A stretch of 64,000 nt of DNA from NCBI RefSeq assembly GCF_000243695.2, contig NZ_AHMN02000010.1, positions 128,073 through 192,072 on the forward strand. The letters are read 5' to 3'. The translations under genes were made by a program, and so were the position numbers. Source of the stretch: Leptospira kirschneri serovar Cynopteri str. 3522 CT (GTDB lineage: Bacteria; Spirochaetota; Leptospiria; Leptospirales; Leptospiraceae). Shown here in pieces: positions 1-8,282 of this stretch. Numbering within the stretch: position 1 is the stretch's first letter; each line of letters starts with the position of its first letter. The notes under the pieces are model-generated. The model searched no databases, was not told where the DNA came from, and was given only the letters and a program-made list of their open reading frames with translations.

Positions 1-299
1 CCTGAAACTCAATGCATCGCTCCCTAAGGGTCGCTCTGCAGGTCGCGTTTGAAACTCAGCACAACGCTTTCCTATGGGTCGCGTTGTAGGATCAAGTTAT
101 TGATATTTTATAAAAATTGAATCTGGTTCTGGAATTTCACAATAACTTGACCAGAGCTAAAGAACCTGGTCCGGCTGCCTCTGGCAGCCGGATTCGCACT
201 GATTTTCTTACGTTGAATTCACGTTAAAATATTTTGTTTCTTTTAAATTTTTTTCTATAAATCGTTCCGGTTGGAAAGTTCGAAGAACCGTTTTCTAGT
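1..299. other. intergenic repeats at window start
   Basis: No gene is seen before the DUF1564 start. Bases 1-90 are a tract with phrases such as 'aactcaatgcatcgctccc' and 'cgcttt...gcgttgtagg' that recurs (both orientations) near 26.25, 41.7 and 63.9 kb. Bases 19-27, read on the minus strand, are TTAGGGAGC. This is the same 9-mer duplicated around the 292-bp element at 41397, so this stretch is an unoccupied copy of that target site. Bases 92-238 are a copy of the structured repeat described separately. Confidence 0.7.
92..238 (+). repeat. structured dispersed repeat, copy 1 (family B)
   Basis: The unit begins with TCAAGTTATTG and about 60 bases later has its complement CAATAACTTGA. A conserved 'gagctaaagarcc.ggtcc' follows, then a perfect hairpin CCGGCTGCC-TCT-GGCAGCCGG (171-191), then 'gattcgcactgattttcttacgtt' and 'cacgttaa'. 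Bases 92-210 recur almost identically in inverted orientation at 2294-2413. Other copies, often decayed, lie near 26.65, 28.73, 39.0, 41.2, 50.77 and 53.17 kb. No coding capacity is visible. The function is unknown; it could be a palindromic extragenic element or a non-autonomous mobile unit. Confidence 0.8.
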
Positions 300-830
300 A
301 TGGATATTCTTTTGTTGGATGACGGTCAAAAAATTGAATCTGCTTTGGTAGAAGATTCGTTTGGAACGGATTCTCTTTTGGTTCCAGATGTTTATTGGAA
401 TCGTTTGAATTTTCAAGAAAGAAAAGCTCTTCGGGGTAAACTTCCTTTTTTATTGAGGAAATATTCGAAGCAGATCGCTTCTATGAAACGCCTTCATGAT
501 CGGGCGGGTAAAATCAAATACAATCGGTGCGTTGGTAAAATGAAAAAGTTTAGCATTCGGGTTCATACTGGTGTTTGGGCGACTTTAGGTGTTTTAGCGG
601 CGGCTCATGGTGTTTCGAGATGTTATCTTTTTAATTATATGCTTTGGTTGGAGGACCTGGGTGGAGAGGAGGATTTTTTTGTGAAAAGTTTAAACCCAGG
701 AGTTCCTAGCTTTCACTGGACTTACAAAATGATCTGGAAAATTGACAGGAGACAAAATCTCATTTCGAGAGAATTACAATTTGAACCAAACCCAATGACG
801 AATAAATATCCATACTATCTAAAAGAATAA
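300..830 (+). CDS. DUF1564 family protein (Leptospira-specific)
   Basis: The 176-residue product is a Leptospira lineage-specific family of unknown function. It is recognised from the centre of the protein, where a basic stretch is followed by GVWATLGVLAAAHGVSR and a hydrophobic-aromatic segment (CYLFNYMLWLE, about residues 107-117). There is no signal peptide, and the N-terminal half is basic. The start is ATG with no strong Shine-Dalgarno sequence. The gene is the only plus-strand gene between two inverted copies of family B repeat, and paralogues of this family are usually scattered in accessory DNA. The helix-like conserved core could suit a small DNA-binding protein, but that is inference only. 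Confidence 0.75.
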   Translation: MDILLLDDGQKIESALVEDSFGTDSLLVPDVYWNRLNFQERKALRGKLPFLLRKYSKQIASMKRLHDRAGKIKYNRCVGKMKKFSIRVHTGVWATLGVLAAAHGVSRCYLFNYMLWLEDLGGEEDFFVKSLNPGVPSFHWTYKMIWKIDRRQNLISRELQFEPNPMTNKYPYYLKE

Positions 831-1014
831 AAATTATGATGACACATCAAATTTACGTTACTATATTTAAAAACAGATGATAGCAATAAAATGTTAATAT
901 ATTTAAATATATTAATATACGAATTCCTTTGTATAGAAAGTTAAATTATTTAATGATAAATGGCGAAAAAATATTTACCCCTTCGGTTGGCACATCCCGT
1001 ATAAGAACAGACTT
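831..1014. other. AT-rich convergent gap
   Basis: This 184-base gap separates the DUF1564 gene from the convergent outer-membrane protein gene. It is very AT-rich, with a local palindrome-like run of 'atatatttaaatatatt' around 896-916. No convincing hairpin-plus-T-run terminator, RNA gene or ORF was seen. Confidence 0.4.
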
Positions 1015-2007
1015 TTAGAAATTTACACCGCCGAAAACAACCAATTCCAAAAAACCGAAATTTTGACTTGCCCTATCTTTAGAATGTCCGTTCGTAAAAA
1101 TATTAGGAAGGTCTATATATCCTCCTTTACCACCGAGTTCGAAAAAAACGGATCGGAATATATCCGCACGAGCGGCAACATAACCCGAAACCCCGTAACC
1201 GGAAGTATGAAAGTGATTGTTTTTTCCTTCTCCGAAAAGGCGAACGTCACTTCTGCAAATGATCGGTCCGCCGCCTATGGACGAAACAAAACTGAGCGCA
1301 TTTTCTCCGTTAGACGAAACCCATATAGGTTGAATCATACCAACATCTAAATAAAGAAAATTTAATCCATCCGTATGTTCGAATTTTAAAAAATCAGGAG
1401 TTATATTGACGGTTTCTCCGTTATGATAACCTTCCCATTTTTTATACGCGTCCGGAAATAAATAAAGATAAACCGAAGATTCGGGAGAAGTTGCAAAATG
1501 AGCTTTTTGAATAACAATCGGATCTATATAACCGTAGATATTAGAGGCCTGTCCTCGGCTCATCACATACTTCATGTGATCTTGACCGAACGCTACGAAA
1601 AATTTATCCGAAAAATAATAAGTCAAACGAAAGTTGTATTGTGGAATTTCCCAAAGGCTAGGATTCAGATAAACGGATGGATTAAATTTTTCCGGTTTAT
1701 CTTTTGCAACCACGTCTTTTAAAGTGAAGTTATATCCAGGACCGTGAAAAGAAATATCGCTTTGAGTATAAGAATCTCGATTATAACCCCATTGAAAACT
1801 CCAAGTCCCCTTTCTTTGATCTACTCTTCTAGGCGTTTGTTTGGGGTCCGTTTTAGTATCCGAATTGATTTGTGCAAGTGGGATGGCTTCTTGTTTATCA
1901 GCGTTTTTCGTTTGAGAGAATACGCCAAAAGGAAAAATACAAAAAATAAAAATGTAAAACATTTTAAGAAACAAAGTATTCACGTTTTGTGTAGAGTTTG
2001 AATTCAT
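1015..2007 (-). CDS. putative outer-membrane beta-barrel protein
   Basis: The 330-residue product has an N-terminal hydrophobic stretch (about residues 14-31, MFYIFIFCIFPFGVFSQ) that reads as a signal peptide. The mature part is rich in Gly, aromatic and alternating polar/hydrophobic residues, and it ends in Phe (GGVNF). That is the usual C-terminal signature of an outer-membrane beta barrel. Repeated strand-like segments (FFVAFGQDHMKYV, NFLYLDVGMIQPIW, SVFFELGGKGGYIDL) fit this. No family was recognised, though Leptospira has related hypothetical surface proteins. An internal ATG at residue 16 is an alternative start, and neither start has a strong ribosome-binding site. The gene is isolated in accessory DNA between inverted family B repeats. 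Confidence 0.6.
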   Translation of the reverse strand: MNSNSTQNVNTLFLKMFYIFIFCIFPFGVFSQTKNADKQEAIPLAQINSDTKTDPKQTPRRVDQRKGTWSFQWGYNRDSYTQSDISFHGPGYNFTLKDVVAKDKPEKFNPSVYLNPSLWEIPQYNFRLTYYFSDKFFVAFGQDHMKYVMSRGQASNIYGYIDPIVIQKAHFATSPESSVYLYLFPDAYKKWEGYHNGETVNITPDFLKFEHTDGLNFLYLDVGMIQPIWVSSNGENALSFVSSIGGGPIICRSDVRLFGEGKNNHFHTSGYGVSGYVAARADIFRSVFFELGGKGGYIDLPNIFTNGHSKDRASQNFGFLELVVFGGVNF

Positions 2008-2565
2008 AGAGGTAGGGAATAAAAAAATCCAAATTAATTTTTGAAAATACTAAATTGGAAAAGACTTCGAAGCTGGCTATGTTTTTTTCTTTAGAGTTTA
2101 ATTATTCTATATACTTTCTATTTTTTGAATTTTGATCTGAATGTCGTTTATCAATTTTATGGTAAGTGATTCTTTTCATTATCCCGTCAAACTTGTTGAT
2201 TCCTACACAATAAAATATCATAAATGTAGAAACGAGAATCCCAGTTTAAAGACAGAATTTTATGTATAGTCTACTAAATAATGTGAGCAGGACATAAGAA
2301 AATCAGTGCGAATCCGGCTGCCAGAGGCAGCCGGACCGGGCTCTTTAGCTCTGGTCAAGTTATTGTGAAATTCCAGAACCAGATTCAATTTTTATAAAAT
2401 ATCAATAACTTGACCTCGCATCGATCCCTTTCGCGTTAATTCACGTTATTAGAGAAGCGAGACGGCTAGAGAGTTCTGCTTTAGTTTTCTTGCATCTATC
2501 TCTTTCGTATCGGATACCAAACTTAGGTCTTTATAAAGATTTCAGTTTATAATAAGAATGTAAAC
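2008..2565. other. intergenic, contains inverted family B repeat
   Basis: No gene is seen. The AT-rich left part (2008-2290) shows nothing definite. Positions 2294-2452 hold family B copy 2. From 2453 to 2565 a short tract ('gagaagcgagacggctagagagttctgctttag') resembles debris of the repeat tract at 1-90, followed by plain AT-rich DNA up to the stop of the exonuclease gene. Confidence 0.5.
2294..2452 (-). repeat. structured dispersed repeat, copy 2 (family B, inverted)
   Basis: Bases 2294-2413 are the reverse complement of 92-210 with only a few differences. The hairpin is CCGGCTGCC-AGA-GGCAGCCGG at 2314-2334. After the repeat comes 'cgatccctttcgcgttaattcacgtta', a phrase found beside several other copies. 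The two inverted copies flank a 2.1-kb segment holding the DUF1564 and outer-membrane protein genes. Homologous recombination between them could invert that segment. Confidence 0.8.
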
Positions 2566-3336
2566 TTATCGAAGTTGTAGAGGTTCTTGAATGACTTCTC
2601 CGTAAAAAGGAGTTTCCTTAATCTTTAAGTTGTATCCTTTTATAAATAAGATTTCAAGATTCACAGTGTCTTCCCGATTGTATTCTTCTAAAATTTTAAG
2701 CGCGTCCATATCGTCATAATCCACGTATTGTTTCCAAAGATTTACTGCTTCAATTCCAGTAATTGCTGCGGTTTCCGGCCTATGAACGCCTAACGTTTTT
2801 TCACATCCTTTGAGTCCCCCTCTGATTCCTAAGGATCTTAAGAAAAACATAATATCAATGTGATTGTTTCGGAAACGTACGTTAAATTCCTTTTCTAAAA
2901 AAGGAACGTCGAACGCGATCCCGTTATAAGAAACGAAAATTTGATCCTGACTTAGATTCTCCAAAAAAAAATCCAGATTAAAACCTCGAATATAAGAACG
3001 GTATTCGTATCCGTCAAAAGTTCCGATGACAGTAGTTCTGTCGTCGTTTCCTAAGCCAGTGGTTTCTATGTCCATGTAGAGAAGTTTTTTCCGAATTGTT
3101 GGAAAAAGTCTCCAGTGATGTTTTGGGGAAAATACGTGAAAAAAGTAGAAAAAATTCTCTCTCTCTAATTCTTTTTTAGAAAATTCTAATGCGTCTAAGA
3201 TCAAATTTCGGATAGGAGCCGGTTCCGTTTTCAGATACATTTCCAGATCTTTCCAGTCGTAGATACCTTTTTCCCAAAGATTTTTTTCTTCCTTGGAATC
3301 GATTCCGGGAAGATGACAGAAGGTATGTCTCAACAT
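2566..3336 (-). CDS. DEDD-type 3'-5' exonuclease (YprB-like RNase H fold)
   Basis: Predicted metal-dependent exonuclease of the RNase H-like/YprB type, probably acting on DNA or RNA ends in the cytoplasm. The Exo I motif MDIETTG is followed by a second conserved block (VSYNGIAFDVPFLEKEF, Exo II) and a final YNREDTVNLEIL block whose Asp fits Exo III. I chose the start at 3336 (256 aa). Its ATG overlaps the lnt stop codon by one base (TGATG) and is preceded by a good AAGGA, so translational coupling to lnt is likely. A longer reading frame starting at 3405 would run 70 bases into lnt. Members of this family often carry extra helical domains; here the N-terminal 90 residues may serve as a helix-hairpin nucleic-acid-binding module (inference). 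Confidence 0.75.
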   Translation of the reverse strand: MLRHTFCHLPGIDSKEEKNLWEKGIYDWKDLEMYLKTEPAPIRNLILDALEFSKKELERENFFYFFHVFSPKHHWRLFPTIRKKLLYMDIETTGLGNDDRTTVIGTFDGYEYRSYIRGFNLDFFLENLSQDQIFVSYNGIAFDVPFLEKEFNVRFRNNHIDIMFFLRSLGIRGGLKGCEKTLGVHRPETAAITGIEAVNLWKQYVDYDDMDALKILEEYNREDTVNLEILFIKGYNLKIKETPFYGEVIQEPLQLR

Positions 3337-5066
3337 CAACTTTTCCTTTTTATTCGTAACACGAAAATAAGACGAGAAATCAGGATCAAAACACAGAAGG
3401 GCCATAGAAAAGAATTTCCAAATCTGGTATAAATCGTAGATTCCACGGCGCCTAATCGGATCGAAAACGCTCTGGTTCCGGTTTCATGAAAACCCATTGG
3501 AGCGATCATTGAAATTCCTCGTGCGTCCCAGACTTCCGAAATTCCGGAAACTGCGGAGCGAATCAAAGGTAAACCGGTTTCGATCGCCCTGAGTCTAACG
3601 GCCCCGGAATGTTGATAAGCCTCTAATTCAGAATCGAACCAAGAATCATTGGTGATGTTGATTAGAATCTCCGGTTTTTGTTCTTTTTGAAAGTAGTCCA
3701 AAACAAGTTCCGTAAACATGGCTTCGTAACAAAGTAAAGGGAGGATCGAATAAGAATATTCTAAATTTCTAATTTTCTTTGTATGTTCTGCAAAGGATGA
3801 AAATTCGAATTTATACGATTTTGGTTCGTTCAATTTAGAAATTTCGGGAGGTAGGATCGGTTTTTGGTTTTGAATCTTATTTCCGATTAAAAGTTTTGGA
3901 GATTCTCCGGGTACGTATCCGGAAGTTTCTTGAAAGATAAAACGTAAAAAAGGAAAAATTTTTTCCATTGGAAGATATTCTCCGAAAGGAAGTAACCTTC
4001 TTTTATCGTATCTTTCGATTTTACCATCCAAGTTTTTAAAAAGACTGACCTGATTCTTGAGTCTGTTTTGATCCAAATTCAATTCGTTAAATAGAACGTC
4101 CGCTCCTGTATGTTTTGAAAGATATAAAATGATACCTTCCATTGTGGGAGAATATATTTTTTCTTTCCGATTTTCTTCGGAATCGATCGTACCATGAAAC
4201 GGAATCGCAGATTCCGGAATTATGATCAAAGAAGGTGAATTTTCGAAAGTGAGTAGGGCTAAAGAAAATACCTTACTCATCGTAGCGCTTAAATAAGAGG
4301 TGTCTGCTTTTAAGTCCTTTGTGCCCGGAGACGTATCCGGTTGAACCATAAGCACAGATAGATCTTTGGGTTTTACTTCATTTTGTGATCTGTTTGTATA
4401 TCCGATTTGATAGAGACCGTATCCGTATACAAACGCGATACAGACTAAACTTGCGATCGAAATTTTGAATTCTTTTGAATTTTTGATTTTATAAGAATTT
4501 AAGAATATTATAAAAGTGGATGATATAAATAGTAAAAGAAAACTCAATCCGTATACTCCGCAAATGGAGGCGAATTGTTCAAACACGATCGAACCTGAAA
4601 TTAAATTTCCCCAGTACCAAGGGAAAATTTGGAACGTTATCATATCGGAGAGTGTTCCAGCGGCAGGAAATACAAGTAAGATACAAGTTTTTGAAACGGA
4701 TTCTATTTTAGAAAAACGGAATAAAATATAAAACGGAAAGAATTTTAAGTGAGAGATCAGTCCGTATAATAAAAAGAAAAATGCGGAAACAAAAGTGTCT
4801 GCACCGGAAATTCTAGAAATCGCTCCTGGAATCCAGTAAAAAGCAGTGAAGTTTAAAATTTGAGAAAGTATCAAAAGCCACAAGAGAGATTTCCAGATAG
4901 AAATTCTATTGAGGGAAAAAAACAAAAAAATACAAGAGATAGAAGCGAATACACCTGCCGAAAAAAATGAAAACGGAGAAAGTCCAAACACGGTGCCGAT
5001 TCCAATTCCAAAACACAGTATAAGTCGGTACAAAATCGAATCTTTAGAAATAAAACTGTAAAACAT
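3336..5066 (-). CDS. lnt: apolipoprotein N-acyltransferase
   Basis: Inner-membrane enzyme that adds the third acyl chain to the N-terminal Cys of lipoproteins. The N-terminal 220 residues contain several transmembrane segments. The C-terminal half is a carbon-nitrogen hydrolase domain with all three expected catalytic regions: IIIPESAIPF (Glu, about residue 284), KRRLLPFGEYLP (Lys, about 352) and LLCYEAMF (Cys, about 445). A conserved ITNDSWF follows. At 576 residues it is slightly longer than typical Lnt because of an insertion before the Cys motif. It lies 6 bases downstream of the foldase-like gene and overlaps the exonuclease gene by one base, so the three probably form an operon. Leptospira make many lipoproteins, consistent with need for this enzyme. 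Confidence 0.92.
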   Translation of the reverse strand: MFYSFISKDSILYRLILCFGIGIGTVFGLSPFSFFSAGVFASISCIFLFFSLNRISIWKSLLWLLILSQILNFTAFYWIPGAISRISGADTFVSAFFFLLYGLISHLKFFPFYILFRFSKIESVSKTCILLVFPAAGTLSDMITFQIFPWYWGNLISGSIVFEQFASICGVYGLSFLLLFISSTFIIFLNSYKIKNSKEFKISIASLVCIAFVYGYGLYQIGYTNRSQNEVKPKDLSVLMVQPDTSPGTKDLKADTSYLSATMSKVFSLALLTFENSPSLIIIPESAIPFHGTIDSEENRKEKIYSPTMEGIILYLSKHTGADVLFNELNLDQNRLKNQVSLFKNLDGKIERYDKRRLLPFGEYLPMEKIFPFLRFIFQETSGYVPGESPKLLIGNKIQNQKPILPPEISKLNEPKSYKFEFSSFAEHTKKIRNLEYSYSILPLLCYEAMFTELVLDYFQKEQKPEILINITNDSWFDSELEAYQHSGAVRLRAIETGLPLIRSAVSGISEVWDARGISMIAPMGFHETGTRAFSIRLGAVESTIYTRFGNSFLWPFCVLILISRLIFVLRIKRKS

Positions 5067-5072
5067 CTGTTT

Positions 5073-6107
5073 TTATTTTTTTATTTCCTCTTCATACTTA
5101 AGCCTTCTTGAATATTCTTCCGCTTCTTCCTTTCCTAAATTTTTAATCCGAATTTCCATCAGAGCTTTTTCCTTGGTTTCTACTTTGACGTTAGGATTTT
5201 TTCTGATCCAATCGGCTTCTTCTTGTGCGGTCAGTTTTTCCTTTTTTTCTTTTTCATCACTTTCTTTATAAACCGTTTCCATACGATCGGCGCCGTCCTT
5301 ACCAAAATATTTTTCTCGAATGTATCTAGTTTTACTGTTACGTTCGGACGAACTCATTCTTTCCAGTTCCTTTTCCCTCAAAAACATCTCTGTCTCATAG
5401 GTATTGTATTTCGGTTCTCTTTTTTTGATCGTATTGTAGTATTGCCCGTAGACATTTTTTCTGAACTCTTCGTACTTTTGCATTCTTTGTTCGCCGTTTA
5501 ATGTTTCCGTGTCTTTTAAAAAACCTCCCAAGGAATCCAGATAAGTTTCTTCCGCTTCTTCTAAACCAAAGATAAGTTTTGCTTCTTTATCAGAGAAAAA
5601 TTCCCTTCTTTGTTTTTTGATGAGTTCGTATTTTTCAGCTCTATTCAATTTGTCTGGTATTTCTAATTCTTTCATTTTTGTTTCGTATCTTAAGTAACTG
5701 GAAAACAACTTCATTAGATATTCTGCATCTTTTCCAAAATAATGATCTGCAATAAATGCGCGAATAATTTCGTTACATTGTTCGTAGTGTATGTTTTCCG
5801 GACATTGTCTTCTTAAGCTAGAGAGTTCGGAGACTAGATTGATTTCTCCGTTTGACGCGTATAGTATCAATTCATCGAAAGAAAGCCAGTTTCCGTTTTC
5901 GTCGAAGATTCTACGCGAGGTATTTATGATCGCTTGATTTAAGGTCCATCCTCCGGATTCGGAACTGAATTCCGGATCTGGACTTGTTGAAGAATCTGTA
6001 GTGATTTTACTTCCGCTAAAAAATACGAACCAAATCAACACGATTAAAAACGCGGAGATCAAAACTACCAATGTGTGGAATGTGATTTTTTGCTGAAGCG
6101 TTTTCAT
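5073..6107 (-). CDS. membrane-anchored lipase-chaperone (Lif/LifO)-like protein
   Basis: The 344-residue protein has one N-terminal transmembrane segment (about residues 11-30), a short flexible linker, and then an almost entirely helical charged domain. It resembles proteobacterial steric foldases for secreted lipases. Residues 77-88 (FDELILYASNGE) fit the family's FDYxLSAxGE motif. Later segments (RREFFSDKEAKLIFGLEEAE, IREKYFGKDGADRM) match the repeated 'R..xFG.eaa..l' pattern of the helical scaffold. No lipase gene is adjacent; instead it heads the operon with lnt. It may assist folding of an exported enzyme encoded elsewhere. Helical charged domains can mislead, so this remains a motif-based call. 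Confidence 0.55.
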   Translation of the reverse strand: MKTLQQKITFHTLVVLISAFLIVLIWFVFFSGSKITTDSSTSPDPEFSSESGGWTLNQAIINTSRRIFDENGNWLSFDELILYASNGEINLVSELSSLRRQCPENIHYEQCNEIIRAFIADHYFGKDAEYLMKLFSSYLRYETKMKELEIPDKLNRAEKYELIKKQRREFFSDKEAKLIFGLEEAEETYLDSLGGFLKDTETLNGEQRMQKYEEFRKNVYGQYYNTIKKREPKYNTYETEMFLREKELERMSSSERNSKTRYIREKYFGKDGADRMETVYKESDEKEKKEKLTAQEEADWIRKNPNVKVETKEKALMEIRIKNLGKEEAEEYSRRLKYEEEIKK

Positions 6108-6150
6108 AGGCCGTGATTTTTTAGAAAATCTTTTTCAAAGCAAACCTTTT

Positions 6151-7212
6151 TTGTTTTTTCTAAAAAAGAGGCTGGGATGGAATGACAAAGTAGTGGGACT
6201 AAAAAAACCGATTCTATATTATCCTGAAGGAACTACCGGGGCTAAGGAAATTTTTTCAAGTTTCGAAAAATTAGAAGTAAGATCCTATCCTAACGATCGA
6301 ATCAAAGAAATTTCAAAAGAAGAACCCACGATTTTAATCGCAAACACTAGGTTTCAAGTAAATCGAGATAACATACAACAATTTCCTACGGTAAAAATTT
6401 TCGCAACCGTTAGCTCTGGAACGGATCACGTAGATTTTAATATACTTAAGGAATTTAGAAAAATTTTTTTAAACGCTCCCGGTTGTAATGCCGGTTCTGT
6501 CGCGGAATATTGTTTTGCGGGGCTTTTAAGTCGATTTGAGGAATCCGAACTTAAGAGATTGAAAGTTGGCTTGATAGGACACGGTCACACAGGGAAAGAA
6601 TTTTATAAAATTCTAATATCTAAAGGAGTGAACTGTATATTTTACGACCCGTTTTATAAGACGGAATCCAGTCCTTTGAATGAAGTTTTGGACGCTTCCG
6701 TTCTTAGTTTTCACGTTCCACTGACCAAGGACGGGCCGGAGCCCACGTTTCAATTTGTAAGCGCATCTTTGATCGATTCTTTAAAGCCGGGCACGGTTTT
6801 TATCAATACAAGTCGGGGGGGAATACTTTCTCAAGAAGCTTTTGATCGATTGATTGCAAGAAATGATATATTCAAAATATTAGATGTATTTGATCCAGAG
6901 CCTCCAGCGTCGGAGATGGGAAGGAAACTTACAGAAATGAAACATTCCATTTTGACTCCTCACATAGCTGGTTACAGCCAGTTGGGTAGAATTGTCGGAA
7001 CTTACCGAGTTGCGGAAAAGTTATCTATTTTATACCGGGACAAACCGTTGCCTTCTTTAAAATCTTTTTTACAAACATCCGGAGAATTTAAAACCTCTAC
7101 TTTTTTAAAAGAAGAGGATCGTCTTTTGAGAGAGGCCTGGAGAAACGGGGATACAAATTATTTTGAAAAAAGAAGAAATACTTATCCGATAAGACTCGAT
7201 TGGGGATTTTAG
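6151..7212 (+). CDS. D-2-hydroxyacid dehydrogenase, PdxB-like
   Basis: NAD-dependent dehydrogenase of the D-isomer-specific 2-hydroxyacid family. An N-terminal substrate half is followed by NAPGCNAGSVAEYCFAGLL, the phrase typical of 4-phosphoerythronate dehydrogenase (PdxB). The Rossmann motif is VGLIGHGHTG (about residue 143). Catalytic Arg lies in NTSRGG, Glu in DVFDPEPP and His in TPHIAGYS. The C-terminal dimerisation domain of classical PdxB is short or absent, so the exact substrate is uncertain. The TTG at 6151 has no clear ribosome-binding site; GTG at 6193 is an alternative. It is divergent from the foldase/lnt operon. pdxH at 51162 shows that B6 genes occur in this genome segment. 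Confidence 0.75.
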   Translation: MFFLKKRLGWNDKVVGLKKPILYYPEGTTGAKEIFSSFEKLEVRSYPNDRIKEISKEEPTILIANTRFQVNRDNIQQFPTVKIFATVSSGTDHVDFNILKEFRKIFLNAPGCNAGSVAEYCFAGLLSRFEESELKRLKVGLIGHGHTGKEFYKILISKGVNCIFYDPFYKTESSPLNEVLDASVLSFHVPLTKDGPEPTFQFVSASLIDSLKPGTVFINTSRGGILSQEAFDRLIARNDIFKILDVFDPEPPASEMGRKLTEMKHSILTPHIAGYSQLGRIVGTYRVAEKLSILYRDKPLPSLKSFLQTSGEFKTSTFLKEEDRLLREAWRNGDTNYFEKRRNTYPIRLDWGF

Positions 7213-7379
7213 GAAGTTCGTTTAACAATCTATAGACGAGCATACTTTTAGGAAATTTTTTCTCTCAGAGCTTAAGTTATTTAGAATTGTATAATATATT
7301 AATGTGAATCTTTATCGTAAAAATTTGTTTGAATACAAAATATCATATACTTTGTTATACGTATCAGTAAAAATCATTC
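7213..7379. repeat. convergent gap with decayed family C repeat
   Basis: The 167-base gap lies between convergent genes. Its second half (about 7300-7372: tgtgaatctttatcgtaaaa, then gaatacaaaatatcatatac, then gttatacgtatcagtaaa) matches the dispersed family C sequence also found near 51.87, 52.87 and 56.3 kb. No clear terminator hairpin was found. Confidence 0.45.
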
Positions 7380-8282
7380 TTAGAGTTCAGTTGTCAAAAT
7401 TCCTTTTTGTAAACCATATTTAGAACATAACTCGGAAGTTTTATGGTAAAGAGCGTTTTGATAGAAATTGGGCATTCTGAAATCTTTGGAAAAAAATTTT
7501 TGATATTTGGAAAGTAGATGAGGAAAGTGATTTTCGATCGCTTTAAAAATTAGATTTTTATGATCCGAAGGATCGTTTCCTCCAAAAAGAGTCAAACTCG
7601 CAGGGAAGATATATCGGATTCCGATCTCTTGAAAGGTTTGAAACATAAATTCTAAATTTTTTCCCGTATCCGAAATATGAGGAAGTAAGGGCATTAAACT
7701 CACTCCAGAAAAAAAACCTTCTTTTAAAATTTCCTTAAGTGCAGAGATGCGTAAACTAGGGGGAGTTGCTCCCGGTTCAAAAATTTTAGCAATAGAATCA
7801 TCCAGAATAGAAAATGAAAACGTAATAAATGATTTACGGTTCAATCGATCCCGCAAATCTACTGGAAGAATTGCGTTTTTTTCAATTTCGCTTAACAAAT
7901 CTAGGTCCCGTAAAATTAAATCTGATTTAGTAAGTATATGAACTGGAAATTTATATTTTAGAATTATTTGAAGTAATTCTCTGGTAAGACCGCGTTCTTT
8001 TTCAAGTTGTAAATAAGGATCCGTGGAAGAGGAAAGCACGATAATACCGTACCGATTCTTTTTAGCAAGATTAGATAGTTGTTTATCTAGAACTTCAACG
8101 GCGTTTTCTTTAATAGAAAGTTTATCCTCTACGTTCAGGCCGTATTTGCTGCCTTTCACATAACAGTATAAACAACGAAACGAACAACCACTGTATGGAT
8201 TGATTGTATAGTCATCTAAAAACCAAGGATCTCTCCGTTTCGTTTTATTGAGAATATTTTTAATGCGAATATTTTGAGCCAT
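7380..8282 (-). CDS. radical SAM protein, SplB-like
   Basis: The 300-residue product carries the radical SAM cluster motif CSFRCLYCY (Cys-x3-Cys-x2-Cys) near residue 34, preceded by INPYSGC. That arrangement is characteristic of the spore-photoproduct-lyase-related subgroup (SplB/Rv2578c type). A TIM-barrel pattern follows, with SSSTDPYLQLE and HILTKSD. The true reaction is unknown: some relatives repair DNA photolesions and many are uncharacterised. The gene overlaps the end of the upstream AlkD-like gene by 23 bases on the same strand. This suggests translational coupling and a shared role, plausibly in DNA damage repair (inference). Confidence 0.78.
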   Translation of the reverse strand: MAQNIRIKNILNKTKRRDPWFLDDYTINPYSGCSFRCLYCYVKGSKYGLNVEDKLSIKENAVEVLDKQLSNLAKKNRYGIIVLSSSTDPYLQLEKERGLTRELLQIILKYKFPVHILTKSDLILRDLDLLSEIEKNAILPVDLRDRLNRKSFITFSFSILDDSIAKIFEPGATPPSLRISALKEILKEGFFSGVSLMPLLPHISDTGKNLEFMFQTFQEIGIRYIFPASLTLFGGNDPSDHKNLIFKAIENHFPHLLSKYQKFFSKDFRMPNFYQNALYHKTSELCSKYGLQKGILTTEL

